In this document: positions 10,740-21,684 of the stretch, in pieces
Layout: each line of letters opens with the position of its first letter
Position numbering within the stretch: position 1 is the first letter of the stretch
From: Galaxea fascicularis
Taxonomy: Eukaryota; Cnidaria; Anthozoa; Scleractinia; Euphylliidae
DNA length: 64,000 nt
Assembly (NCBI GenBank): GCA_948470475.1
Contig: OX419340.1
Location: 12,557,002 to 12,621,001, forward strand
Direction: 5' to 3'
The notes under the pieces: generated by a model
What the model was told of the DNA's origin: nothing
The model's database searches: none
What the model saw: the letters and a program-made list of their open reading frames with translations, nothing else
Program-made: the position numbers and the translations under genes

Positions 10740-11800
10740 TTAGAGACACAACACTTTCCTCAACACGTGGGCAGTCCCGAGAATGGCCGATAACTGTACA
10801 CTCCCAAGGAAGTCAGGCACACCTAGCTCGCCATACCAAGTCTTTGCACATTTCGATATGCTTCCAAGGGTACCAATCACGATAGGTATTACTGTGACTT
10901 TGGAGGCTCTATAAATCCTTCTGATTTCAAATGCTAGTTCCTGGGACGTTTTCACCTTCTCCTCCTCAGTTCTGATGATGCTCTGGTCCGCTGGCAGAGC
11001 TATTTCAATAAGTGTCCATTCCTGTGAATCTTTATGCCCTACAGTAATATCTGGCCGATTATGTTTCAGCACCTTGTCTTTGTAGATAGTCATGTCCCTC
11101 ACTTCTCCATTTTCTGTGACTGGCAAGAGTTGATGGTCATACCAGTTGTCAGTATGCTCTATCCCATACTTCCTGCACATCTCCCAACGTACCCGCATGG
11201 CCACCTTGTCATGGCGCTTCCTATACTCTCTCTGAGCAAGCCTCTTGCGTCCACTGACAATGTGTCGTACTGTTTCAGCGGATTCTCCACACAAGCTACA
11301 CAGTGGTGTCTCTGAGGTCTTATCTATGCTGTACTTGATGGAGTTTGTTCTTAACGCTTGATCCTGAGCGGCCAGGATCAGACCTTCTGTTTCCTTTTTT
11401 AAGAATCTATTCCTAAGCCATCTCCAAGTCTCCTCCCCAGCTACACCGGATATTTGTTGGACAAACTCTCCATGTAGGGCTTTCTCCTTCCAGTTTTTTA
11501 ACTTCCTCTTCTTTACTCCTCTTCTTCCAGTCCAAGAGCCGGACTCTCTTCTTAAACAATTACCTTCTCCCAGCTTGAAGCATCCACTCTGTACTCTCTC
11601 TTATGTAGCCATACAGGGATTTGCTCTCCCCCCTTAAACACTCTTCGATGCCAATCAGTCCTCTCCCCGCCTCTATCCTCGGCAGGTGCAGCCTAGCAAC
11701 ATTACTCCAGGTGTGTAGACAGCCATCCATTGCCAAGATCTTCCTAGTTCTTCTATCCATGCTGACCGCCTCTCCCATTGTCCCTTCCACAATCCCCGCA
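10740..11800 (-). mobile_element. C-terminal half of a second, different retroelement with an endonuclease-like domain
   Basis: The minus-strand frame from about 11790 carries 'MDRRTRKILAMDG' and 'ARLHLPRIEAGRGLI'. After a stop/frameshift near 11560 it continues with 'AAQDQALRTNSIKYSIDK', a CxxC...H cluster ('LCSLCGESAETVRHI') and 'RPDITVGHKD', then 'LIEIALPAD' and 'EEKVKTSQELAFEIRRIY'. The PDI...E-x-A...EK pattern is what restriction-like endonuclease domains of site-selective LINEs look like; the equivalence is inferred. The RT half that should precede it is absent. It lies back to back with the element at 7959-10460. Confidence 0.65.
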
Positions 11801-11904
11801 CTCTAGCGTACTACACCTACAGCCCAGATGTTGATACCACAAATCAAATTTCCTCTATTCAGTTTTGATCTACTATTATTATTGTTATTATTATTATTAT
11901 TACA

Positions 11905-12235
11905 TGTGATAAGAAGTGAAAAGAAGAGAATGCACGTCAGCAGGGTGCTAGAAGTCGAACAAGGCTCTTTACTCCACTGGTATTTACTACCACCGGAGGA
12001 ATAGCAGATGAATGCAAAAGGTATCACAGTAGACTGCCTGAACTTTTATCACCAATAGGGGAGAGGATTGTAGCACTACAATGTCATGGATTCGCGCCAA
12101 AGTCCCATTCGCCCTCCTGAGGTCTGCGCTACTATGCTTGAGAGGCTCACGTTCTACGCGAAGAGCTCCACTGAACATTACAGATAATGACTTTGAAATT
12201 GATAAGGAACTAGCAAGATTTTACGATTAGACCGT
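11905..12235 (+). mobile_element. 3' fragment of the same retroelement family as 7959-10460
   Basis: In the plus strand '[14 protein letters not shown]' and '[11 protein letters not shown]', then in another frame '[18 protein letters not shown]', match the end of the element at 7959-10460 ('[14 protein letters not shown]', '[11 protein letters not shown]', 'SFALLGSALICLRGS'). It is preceded by an ATT run. Frameshifted and inactive. Confidence 0.65.
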
Positions 12236-12373
12236 TTAATATTCTTCACATTTAACAGCGTTCCCTGTCAACTGAAAGTTCACGAGGGCATCTGGCCTCC
12301 TCCCGAGACGTGAGGTGTCCAGACTGTTGGGAAACCCTTCACGATTTCACTTTCAACACCAACCATGCAGTCC

Positions 12374-12382
12374 AATTATTAC

Positions 12383-12418
<36 letters not shown>

Positions 12419-12420
12419 TA
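12374..12420. repeat. (ATT)n microsatellite
   Basis: About 14 ATT units with one ACT interruption near each end. The neighbouring spacer (12236-12700) shows nothing else. Confidence 0.9.
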
Positions 12421-12700
12421 AATTATATTATATTATTATACTGTTATTGATTCTTAAATAAAGTGATTTAGTATTACTCAAACTTACCATGGAAAAGATG
12501 ATCCAACGAGTAAAGCAAGAATCAAAACTGCCTTTTTAGTCTATGACCGGCCTATCCACAAACTCTGCCTAATTTCTACCGAGCGGGAACTAAATAACGT
12601 AACATAAGTCCAATGAAGTGTAACGTATCAATAGCTGCTCAGTCTATTCAAGTAAATGTAATTATATTTTTTCACCGGGAAAATTGTTTTTATAAATAAA

Positions 12701-14367
12701 GGCCCAGGTCAAACGCCGTACTTCACATGAGCCGGACGTGATTTCCAGTTTAGATCGACCAAAATTAGTTAAGTTCGCCTTTTGAGTAGACTGTGAGCAG
12801 TCTCTTTTTTGCTCTAAAATCTGTGGAACGATAACTGTTCCAGGCTCTCGCATAGTATGGTTTTGCGCTTTCCCTACTATCTCGGGGCCTGGAACAGGCT
12901 TGTGGAACGAAGCAACGAAGGCGATATACGAACGGCAAATCCGCGAGCCGGTAGTTTCGTGGGCGGCAGTACGAGCGAAAAGAGCGACTACAACGGTTTC
13001 ATACAGCATTTCTGAATCCTGGCACTCTGGTGACGGAGTGTTTTGATTGGTCGGGTTAAGAAGCGATGACGCGTAACTGTCACAACATTCATCAACGCTA
13101 ATCAGTAACACTGCGAGGGCGTACTCAATAACTAACAGCTGCCGTTTTACACTGTCGAATGCAAGGACAATAATTTATGATTGAAGTTAAAAATGGAAAA
13201 GGAACAAGCCGTACTCGCTCTTCTTGAAAAGGAAAGATGTTTTGGCCGTTTTGCCGACAAGTTTCGGTAAACGCCGTATTTACCAAAGCTATTCTGTTGC
13301 AAAAAGTGTCGCGCTGTAATACGCCAGCCGTGATTGTTTTGGTCCCATTTGGAAGTACTCATTGCCGAGAAGTCAGAAATTAGATTTTTGCTTCACACAT
13401 GGGCATAGCGAGGATTTTTCAAAGGAGGGGTCACACTGTGTCAAACACAGGGTACTCACCAGATTGTCACCTGAATATTGTTGGTTGTTTGCTTTAAAAA
13501 AGGTTTACAAAGGAGGGGTCACGGGCACCCCAGCCCCCCCCCCCCCTCCCCTAGCTACGCCCTTGGCTTCACATGACAGCTAAGCGAGTCACTTTGCAGC
13601 ACTGTAAATCAAGCCACTCAAAATTAGAGTTCGGAGAAATTGCGTTTCTTTTCCCCTTCGAGAGGAGACACATAAAAATATTTTTCGTGCTGATGTAGTC
13701 GATGTACGATGTTTCGCGCTGTTAACGGATCTTGTGAAAGTTCACCAGAGGGGCTTTTCCTTATACGAACACTTACATAAACGTCATATATAAATCCGGC
13801 ACAGACGGCCTTCCATTATTGCTGGCTTCCTTGGCGTGGAGTCGCTCATCGCAACTTCGCGCGGAAAAACTTGTCCGTCATCGCTTCGATGGATTTTGCA
13901 ACCTGTGTCAATCATGTTCGAAAATAGGCAGGGTGGGCGTAGATGATGTGAATGTCAAACTGTCACCTCGTAACCGGCGCCCACGAAACTACCGGCTTGC
14001 GGCTTCGTTGCGCGCATATGGCGTTTTAGAGCAAAAGGGAGACCACTCGCAGTCTACCCTTTGAGTCAAACGTCGAACTCAATTCAGCCGAACTGAACTA
14101 GATCATGAAAATAAACAGATTGAGGCTGACGTATACTTTGATATGCATTTACAGGATTATGCGTTTGGTTCGGCTCGTGTAAATATCGACGTTTGACCTA
14201 AACTCTGTCTTCAGCCGTTATTCCCGCCTGGCCGGCTGTGAAGAACGCCTCAGCCGATCCAACTGAAATCAGTCGAACTTACCTCGGTCAAACGGTGTAC
14301 TTCACATGAACTTAATGACTGAGCTTAGTCAGTCGGCTTACATGAAGTACGGCGTTTGACCTGGGCC
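12701..14367. mobile_element. 1.67-kb foldback element with long inverted arms
   Basis: Terminal inverted repeats of 34 bases (12701-12734 and 14334-14367), starting GGCCCAGGTCAAACGCCGTA, differ by a few bases. Further in, a second pair of inverted arms is seen: about 12775-12975 ('TAGACTGTGAGCAGTCTC', 'GGTAGTTTCGTGGGC') against about 13975-14075. The right end also holds a local copy of the terminus in the opposite sense (14284-14310). The interior (13150-13800) has no transposase frame and includes a C-rich stretch at 13535-13552. The TIR resembles that of the TAA-flanked element at 29744, suggesting a PIF/Harbinger relative, but no clean target duplication is visible here. Confidence 0.6.
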
Positions 14368-14445
14368 AGAGTGACGTCGGTGGAAAAGGACTGGAACTGA
14401 TCCCTCTAGACTGGGGACGCATAAAAAGCAGGGACCACCACGCCT

Positions 14446-14945
14446 TTGAGTGAGATCTTTACACCTGCTGCTCTCTACACCGAAATCTCAAATACCCATG
14501 ATGTTAGCTTATTCCATTTAGACCTTGACGCTCTATCTTTCTGGGCTGTCACTTGGCAAATGAACTTCAATCTAACTAAATGTAACATTATGTCAATCAC
14601 TAGGTCAACCTTACGTTCCCAGTTACAGCTATAAAGACTTTGTAACAGTTTTCTGGCACATATATCTTGGTGTTTATATTCAGGATAACCGAGAATGGGA
14701 TTCCCATGTTAAATCTGTTAGATATTTCTCGCAAAGCAGCCAGTATGTTAAGACTCAACCATAGAATTCTCTTGTAAGAGCCCATGCAGAATATGCGTCA
14801 GCTGCATAGAATCACTTCGAAAGACAACACATAACTGCACTGGAATTTCAAAGATGTGCTATAAGATTTGTTTGCACCGATTACTCCAGGTTCTCCAGTG
14901 TTACTTCCATGCAGCAGTCGCTTAGTCAGGGACCGCGCAAGGGGG
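14446..14945 (+). mobile_element. LINE reverse transcriptase C-terminal fragment
   Basis: Plus-strand frames read 'LDLDALSFWAVTWQMNFN' followed by 'TKCNIMSITRSTLRSQLQL', then after frameshifts 'YLGVYIQDNREWDSHVKSV' and 'HAEYASAA', then 'RFVCTDYSRFSSVTSM'. This is the typical thumb and C-terminal region of a Jockey/CR1-type LINE reverse transcriptase. Dead copy. Confidence 0.7.
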
Positions 14946-15610
14946 TAGGGGGGGCAGGGTCCCCCCCTTGTTGTGGAAAAAAGAATAAATTTATTAAAAT
15001 ACATTTCCACAAATGAAAAGTACTTATCCGGTCGGCTAAAGTTAGTGGACCTCACGGGAAAACATCCAAGCCTGACGGAATAATTTTGCGTTTTAACCAC
15101 TTTTATAGAGTCAGCCCTCTCCCGGCTCCCGCATTTTAAAAATTGCTCAGCGGGCCCTGTTGGTTGGGACGCTGTCTAGGTCCGTCGTCACCTTAGTGCT
15201 GCAGCTATGATGTTTAAAGAGAAAAACAATCACGCCGACGAAACCTCAACTTGGCTAATATGGAGTTAACGGCTCTCGGACTGCCAAGTCAAGTTCCGAC
15301 GCGGAAAGTTTGATAAACGGCACTTGAACGCTCTGTACCTCAGAAAGTCAAAAGCTGGTAATTTTACCAGACAAAAGGTAAAACAATTCCATTGGTACTG
15401 CACCAATACAGCCTGCTTTTTACTCTTAACTTCAAGTTCAAGGTCAAGTTTTGAGGTTAAAGAAATCTGTTGTTATAGACGAACTGATCTGACTCTCAGA
15501 GAACAAGAGTATTAACCTTGTCTTTATCAGTAATCTACGTAGTTCTTGAACAGTCAATTAAATTTATTGGGCAATTCAAGAAAGATTAACCGATGTTGAA
15601 TTTAATTGAA
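14946..15610. other. Spacer with a G/C-run segment
   Basis: No gene seen. A 'gggggtagggggggcagg' run at about 14941-14958 resembles the G-rich repeats seen elsewhere in the window (about 19840, 27680). The remaining sequence is unassigned. Confidence 0.35.
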
Positions 15611-15611
15611 A

Positions 15612-15850
15612 AAACCGACCGGTTAGCTCAGTTGGTTGAGTTCCGGACTAACGTGCGGGAGGTCGTGGGTTCAAACCCCGGCCGGACCAACACTCAGGGT
15701 CTTTAAATAACTGAGGAGAAAGTGCTTCCTTTCCAATGACATCTACAAATGGTTAGACTTTATAGTCTTCTCGGATAAGAACGATAAACCGGAGGTCCCG
15801 TCTCACAATCCTTTACAATTGTTTCTGTGGGACTTTAAAGAACCACTAGG
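15612..15850 (+). mobile_element. tRNA-derived SINE, family 1
   Basis: The head has an RNA polymerase III box A ('TTAGCTCAGTTGG') and box B ('GGGTTCAAACCCC') spaced as in a tRNA, but the anticodon arm does not pair well, so it is not a working tRNA gene. A non-tRNA body follows ('CTCAGGGTCTTTAAATAAC', 'AACCGGAGGTCCCGTCTCAC', 'TGTGGGACTTTAAAGAACC'), a combination that recurs in coral genomes as a SINE. Confidence 0.75.
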
Positions 15851-16203
15851 GACGGAACGAAGCCTGGCTGTGACCACCCCTAGTGCCGGCCTGATCTATT
15901 CAGCAAAAAGTGGGGCTGACCTCGCTGGGACTTCGAGTCCGTACGTTAGTCCCTCATTTAGTGTTGCTTGTCATGTTCACTAAATGGAAGCTACTATAAA
16001 CAAATTGAAATTAGCAGAACATTGATGTTGGTATGTGAGAAACCAAAGAACGAATTCTTTCACCAGTAACTTTAATTTACACATATGTTTTAAAAAGTAC
16101 GCTGTTAAGAATGTCTCCTAATATTGAGCGTATAGCAACGCTAATTGCCAAACTGGAGAAGTTACAGTAGCTTCGATTCATGAGCTACTCGAAGAATTTG
16201 ATG

Positions 16204-16460
16204 GCAGGATGGCCGAGTGGTTCAGGGCGCTGGATTTCAATGCGGTCATCCCGGGTTCAAATCCCGATTTGGCCACAAGCTGTCAAGGTTGAACTCCTCG
16301 TTCGTCCTTGTAAATAGTCAACTGGTTTGCCTCCGGCCAGTTGGGATTCTTACCATTTATGTTTATTTCAATTATTTGTTGAATAATTTGTATCATGTGG
16401 TATTTGCTCGGCCCCACTAGCCTTTGTGCTATACAAATACTGCTGAGGGTAAATAAAATG
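16204..16460 (+). mobile_element. tRNA-derived SINE, family 2
   Basis: A tRNA-Leu-like head with box A 'TGGCCGAGTGGTT' and box B 'GGGTTCAAATCCC'. The body includes the core 'CCGGCCAGTTGGGATTCTTA' and the end is A-rich ('GGTAAATAAAATG'). It lies just 3' of gene B, which reads toward it. Confidence 0.75.
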
Positions 16461-16583
16461 ACAGTCAATTCATGCTACTGAAAGTGAAATAGTACTGATA
16501 ATTATTTTAGTCCTTTAACGGGACTCCAGTGCAAGCTGAGAAAATCTTTTTCAGCAATGATGAGTCAGTCAGTGTCCAACACT

Positions 16584-19500
16584 TTAGCGGACATAAATCT
16601 TCCAGTCTCCAGTATCAGGATCGAGCTTTAAGTCATCGCATTCCCACCTGGACCATTCAGGGTTAGTCGCCCAATGGTATGTGTTTAGGATAAACGCTGG
16701 AAATTCATTCAACGCCCTCATGCCCTGATGTCCCCATTTGCCAACCTCGTAAGCATCGTTATCCTTTCCCCATTTGGCGCAGTTAGCTGCAAGGTATGAA
16801 TTGTCACCATCCAATGGCACAAATGATCCGCAGGCCTGGGGATACACATTTGTCTGACCGCTGAAAAACTGCACCACGGCTTCGCCAAAACTGTTAGCTG
16901 CTGTTGTCACGTGGAATGTACGTCCTTGTGGCTTGCTGCAGTGGAATCTCAGTTGGGTGAACGACAAGTCTGCTCTCAGCTGCTTCATGGCGTCAGTATT
17001 CAGAATCATCTTGTTGTTTTGATAATTGCTGATCCCACGGTATGACGTTTCAACTGTCAGCTGAGAGGGCGTAGAGCTGGTAACCTCTACGTTATATACA
17101 AGAAGCCAGCCTCCTAAAACAACCCCCTTGTCATTATTACGTTCTGAATGATTCTTTAAATTTACTGACTTTTAACAGTTTAGTGAATTCGTTGTACACT
17201 ACATGCATAAATAAATAAATAAATAAATGTCGGCAACTGGAGCACGAAACAGAACTATGTCCCAATTGATAGCCAGCCCCAACTAATAATAAATTAAAAA
17301 ACAAACTGAATTTATAAGATAGAAGCTTCCCATGGCCAATGTATTTCATCCCTATACCTACTCATATTTAGGCATTCAACTTACAGCCCACTGTTTGGAG
17401 GATTACATTAAAGGAGTTTGTAGCTGAAAAAGTCTAAAAGCCTGCTTTTAAAAGTGTGGAGTGAGCCCACACTTTTTGTGCCCGTTGGCAATTTGTTCCA
17501 ACCAAGGATAGACCTATAATAAAATGAATATTTGAAATAGTTTTGTTTTACATGAGGTACTTGGTAATTAAGTTCGCATGAGTTACGTGTTCTCTGCTGT
17601 ACTATGGTCTGGCGGAAAAAGTCTTGATGGCCAAGATCTAAATAGCCAGCTCTAGCTTTGTAGATTAGTACCAAGTCTTTCATGTCCCTTCTATATTCTG
17701 GTCGTAACAGAGAAAGGGTAAATAGCCGATCCTGTGGGACATGTTCCGTGGATAATTTAAAATAAACTTTGTAGCCCTGTGCTTAATTCTAGCAATAATG
17801 TGTCCTTCTATGTGTAATGTGACCATAGTTCACTGACGTACTCTAATTGCGGTCGGACAATCGAGCAGTACAAGAATTTCTTGGTATAGATATCTCTACA
17901 AATCGTGCGAATGGCGCCAAGGGTTCGGTTTGCTTTTAAGGAGATCTGCTTTATGTGTTGGAGATTGTCGGTGACGGTTATGCCCAAGTTTTTAATTTCA
18001 CTAACTGTTGCCAGTGGGGTCCTAACAAGGCGGTTTTCTCTTTCTGTGCCGGCAGTTTCTTTCTAGAGATGTTCAAGACCTTACATTTGGTTAAGCTGAG
18101 ACACATTTCCCAGGTATCACTCCAGTTGGAGAGTTGTGTCAGGTCTTTTTGTAGTGAAAACTTATCGGAGTCCTTTTCGATAATCTTGAACAGCTAAGTA
18201 TTGTCGGCAAAGATGGCAACCTTAGAGTCCTATTTAATGCATTCTGGAATGTCATCTACATAGGTAAGGAAGAGAGAGCAAAAATCACTCCTCGTAGATT
18301 TCAGCTCTAAGAGCCGTCTTATTTCTCCTTTGATTAGACCAACGCCAGAACCTATTTTCTGTCTTTCTTCTTTTTTTCATGAAATTCAACAGGGTGATCT
18401 TAGGAATGAATTATGTCTCTAATTGAACGTTTTTAATATCATAAATTACTATTCAAAAGGTCACTTTTCAGCTATGCAATTGAAATAAACCTATCAGTTC
18501 TCTATCGTGATTAAAGTACAAGAATTTTAAATAGGTGAATAAGTCTGTGATGCGCAACCTAACAAGTAAGAGACAAGAAAATGCATCTACCACACTAGAG
18601 GAAAGGTTTTCGGTGGTATTACCTCCGTCAGTTGTCATGTCACAGTAAACTTTCAATGGGTTTCCGCTTTTCTCAGGGTCGATCCAGTACTCCCCGTCGC
18701 CTTTCGAATCTCCAGTGTCCCGGATGTGTTTACAAGAATGAGCTGGATGGTAAGAATGCCAACCTATTATAGCTAAGGCCAGGATTCAAACCAAAAAGAT
18801 ATTTTAGTGCTTTGAGTGGTGAAGAGAAAAAAAAACAGTTCATTTCGTACAAGAAAAGAAAGACCGGCGCCCAGTGTGGTGGAACTAGCTGGCAGAATTA
18901 CTACCTTCCCTAGCCTGGCTTGTGGCGTTAATCTATTACAGAGTTATCATGCCTAAAGTGTATGCATCTGGCTAATTGACTACCCAAAGGAAGTCCTTAT
19001 TCTAGATTTCTGAGTTTCGAATAAATATCTTTGCCAAAGACCCCCCTACGGTGGTTAGGAATGGGCCATTACAAACGTGACGTGACAAGGGAGAGGGGGG
19101 GGGGATAAGCCAAAACAAAACAAAAAACTGATGCAAGGAAAAAAGAAAAGAAAAAAAAATGGAGTAACGAGGAAAGAAGGGAGATGCAGAGGGTGTTCAC
19201 AAAAAATTCCACAATATTTCTGCAAAAAAGGCCAAAAAATTCCATTCCTGTATAAACAAATGGCACAAAAAAATTTCGTGTAAGTTTGAAATACCCCACA
19301 CCCCCACCCCAAATGTACTCACTTTACTAACGATACATACTTTAGGCGAGAGATAAATCAACAGGTACCAGTCCAGCGCCAAAATTGGCACAAGGTGATA
19401 CGAGGACTTGAGAATATGAAATCCGAGTTACTGGCAATGTGCTTACTTTTTTCAAAATACGTCAATCCTGGAATTTTTCGAAAGTTATCTGGATTTGATA

Positions 19501-20972
19501 GTCTTGTCTGGTTACTTAATTCGCATGCCATGTTTCCATGGTTACCATCAGACTTGTTGTTGTCCGATCTACAGTGTTCATTTCTCAGGCACCGCATGCC
19601 GCAGCCAATCGCGTCAGTGGACACAGTTTCCAACACATGTCCAACTAATTGGAAACCTAAACGAAAAGTGTGACAGCGATTTCAGTAGAAGGAGTTAACT
19701 GAGAAAAAATCGAGAAGTGGTTCCTGGAATAGACTTGGATGAAACAAATAAAACACCATGAAAAACTGATGCAGTATTAGGGACTGTTCGTTATTTATCA
19801 GTGGCTAGGTAGGGAGCGGTGGTCAGAGTGACGGGGAAGGGGGGGAGGGTCAAATTTTCAAAATCAAGGGAAGTAGAGGCCTTTTTTTTAAATACAGTAG
19901 AGCACCGGTATACTGGGTGAAATTGTCGGCGAGGAGAGATTTGAAACAGAAGAAACTGCGAAGGGAAAATCATCCCGAGAGAAACTTCACAGGACATTTT
20001 GACGATGGCTTGCACTACATTTACTAGAATTCACATCATCTGGCTTTCTTGTTTCAATTTGGAATATCAGCACGGCGACAATGACAATAGGTCTAACTCT
20101 TAAGAGAAAAGTAATTATACCTGAACAAGAGCCATATTGGCTCTTGACCTGAAGCATTACACTCATTTTTTATATAAGAACGTCTAATTTTGGAGCGAAA
20201 GCTGAACGTTGTTATTTTTCCTGCGATTTGAACCTACTGATGTTAAGATGTTTTTAAGTTACATGGTTCAGTATTTCAATGAATCAATGAGGGCGTGACC
20301 AGGAAACCTATAAAAGTGCATTCATCGTGTTTGCTGTGATATGGTAATCAAGTTGCTTGTCGGTTGGCACTTGTTAACAGGGATGGAAAGGACATTTCGA
20401 GCCCACGGTGGAGTGAGCACCCATACCAAACCATGGTGTAACTACCCAGCCGTATATCTTCGAAGTCATTTTGAGCGTTATGAAAGAGTGCTAACCTTGC
20501 TTGTCACATGCTTGAGTGGCTTGCTCTGATGCCGCGAAAAAGATGTCGCGTCAGCCAACTCTTGGTCAATTTGGCTATACAAAAAGCATTGAACACAGGA
20601 TGTTCACATCGCGACAAATAGAAATGGGCAAAATAAGGACATTCTAAACTGACTTTCAGCCTGGGTATGTTCTTCGCATGTCGTTATATTATTGTTGGCT
20701 AATTTCAGCCTCGACGTTCTTATTACAAAGAGTGTATGGCGATTGTAAACAATACCATTATCATGTAAATCATTTTAGTTTCAACTTCCGTTGAAGTGCA
20801 TGCAACGTTGTTTTTATGTAGGACAAAAACCCTCCATCTTACCCTCGTAAGTTTCAAAATATTCCTCCTTTCCGAGTAGACCAGCCGTAAAATTCAGTTT
20901 GACCAGTTTGACCACAACGAACATCCCCAAAGTCAGAATGTGTGGCTTGAAGAAGGACAACTCCTTAATCAT
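16584..20972 (-). CDS. Gene B: secreted PAN/apple protein with fibrinogen-like start and unassigned C-terminal domain (329 aa, 4 exons)
   Basis: Exons read on the minus strand: 20972-20843, 19656-19447, 18742-18623 and 17113-16584. All junctions are phase 1 with AG acceptors and GTAAG/GTAAG/GTAAT donors, and the total is 990 nt. Residues 1-43 have a hydrophobic stretch ('ILTLGMFVVVKL'), so it is probably secreted or membrane-anchored. Residues 44-114 form a PAN/apple domain (VGHVLETVSTDAIGCGMRCL...). Residues 115-155 hold 'GEYWIDPEKSGNPLKVYCD' then 'MTTDGGGW', the start of a fibrinogen-like domain. The rest ('LRFHCSKPQGRTFHV', 'VGKWGHQGMRALNE', 'WECDDLKL', ending KIYVR) is not a canonical fibrinogen domain, and I cannot name it. 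Role: probably extracellular binding or adhesion (inferred). Intron 3 hosts a LINE fragment. Relics of its exons lie at 25008-25205 and 46440-53395. Confidence 0.8.
17408..18300 (-). mobile_element. LINE reverse transcriptase 3' fragment in intron 3 of gene B
   Basis: The minus strand contains, in order, 'ADNT*LFKIIEKDSD'-like palm remains (about 18210), 'LTQLSNWSDTWEMCLSL' (about 18120), 'ANRTLGAIRTICRDIYTK' (about 17900), 'VRPQLEYVSELW' (about 17850), and an open end frame 17683-17408 with 'SILGWNKLPTGTKSVGSL'. This is a LINE ORF2 C-terminus in several frames. It is oriented with the gene and is dead. Confidence 0.7.
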
Positions 20973-21144
20973 TTTGAAACGGAGGCTGTGAAATATGTAG
21001 GAAAGACGCTACCGTTTTTATTAACTTTCCATATAACCAATGTGATATAGTAATCCTTTTTTTTTTTTTTTTCATGCATTCTTAAGATTTAAATTTCTCG
21101 GGAATATTCACTTAGGCGTCGACTGAAACTGGCCCAACATGTTA

Positions 21145-21682
21145 AGGAGCTTTAGCAGCGACGACGGCGACGGCAACGAAAACGTCATTTCAAAAGAGGC
21201 GCTACGCACCTCTCGGAACAAGTCACAGGATAGGCTGAAAAAACAATAAACAAACAACAGAAACAATGGACCCTAGCCCTGACAAAATGGAGCTTCGTGT
21301 TAATAAGAACCAATGAAATGAGAGGTTTCTGAGAGGTGCGTGGCAACTGTTTCAAAGTACTACTTCTCGATTTTCTAACTCTTTCGCGATTATCTCAATT
21401 TATTTAACAAGGAAAATGCTGAGGAACTATATAGTGTCTAAATTTCTATGAACGGCGTTAAAGTAAGAAAAAAGAAACAGAAATTTACCGTCATGCGCTC
21501 ACTTGAGCTCACGTTCTCAAGAAAACCTAAAACTTGGTCCTTTGACGTTGTTGTTTTGTAAAGGACGGCAACGAAATGTACAAAACTGTAAAACGCACGT
21601 GCAGAGCGATTGTTTTTGGTCATTAAACCCATTATTTTGTGATGTTCCCGTTGCCGTTGCCGTCCTCTTTGCTAAAGCTCCC
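21145..21682. mobile_element. TA-flanked MITE (Tc1/mariner-like)
   Basis: Inverted ends 'AGGAGCTTTAGCA...' and '...TGCTAAAGCTCCC', flanked by TA on both sides (21143-21144 and 21683-21684). The subterminal sequences are rich in 'ACGGCGACGGCAACG' (left) and 'CCGTTGCCGTCC' (right). No transposase frame. It lies about 170 bases upstream of the gene B start codon, so it may sit in the promoter region. Confidence 0.65.
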
Positions 21683-21684
21683 TA

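Noticed and set aside
15612..15690. Possible tRNA gene
   Set aside because: The boxes are good but the anticodon stem pairs poorly, and a SINE body follows directly. The tRNA-like heads at 16204 and 61759 were rejected for the same reason.
19783..19870. G-rich segment similar to 27655-27775
   Set aside because: Similarity is limited to a short lead ('GGGACTGTTC') and homopolymer-like runs; I could not define element ends.
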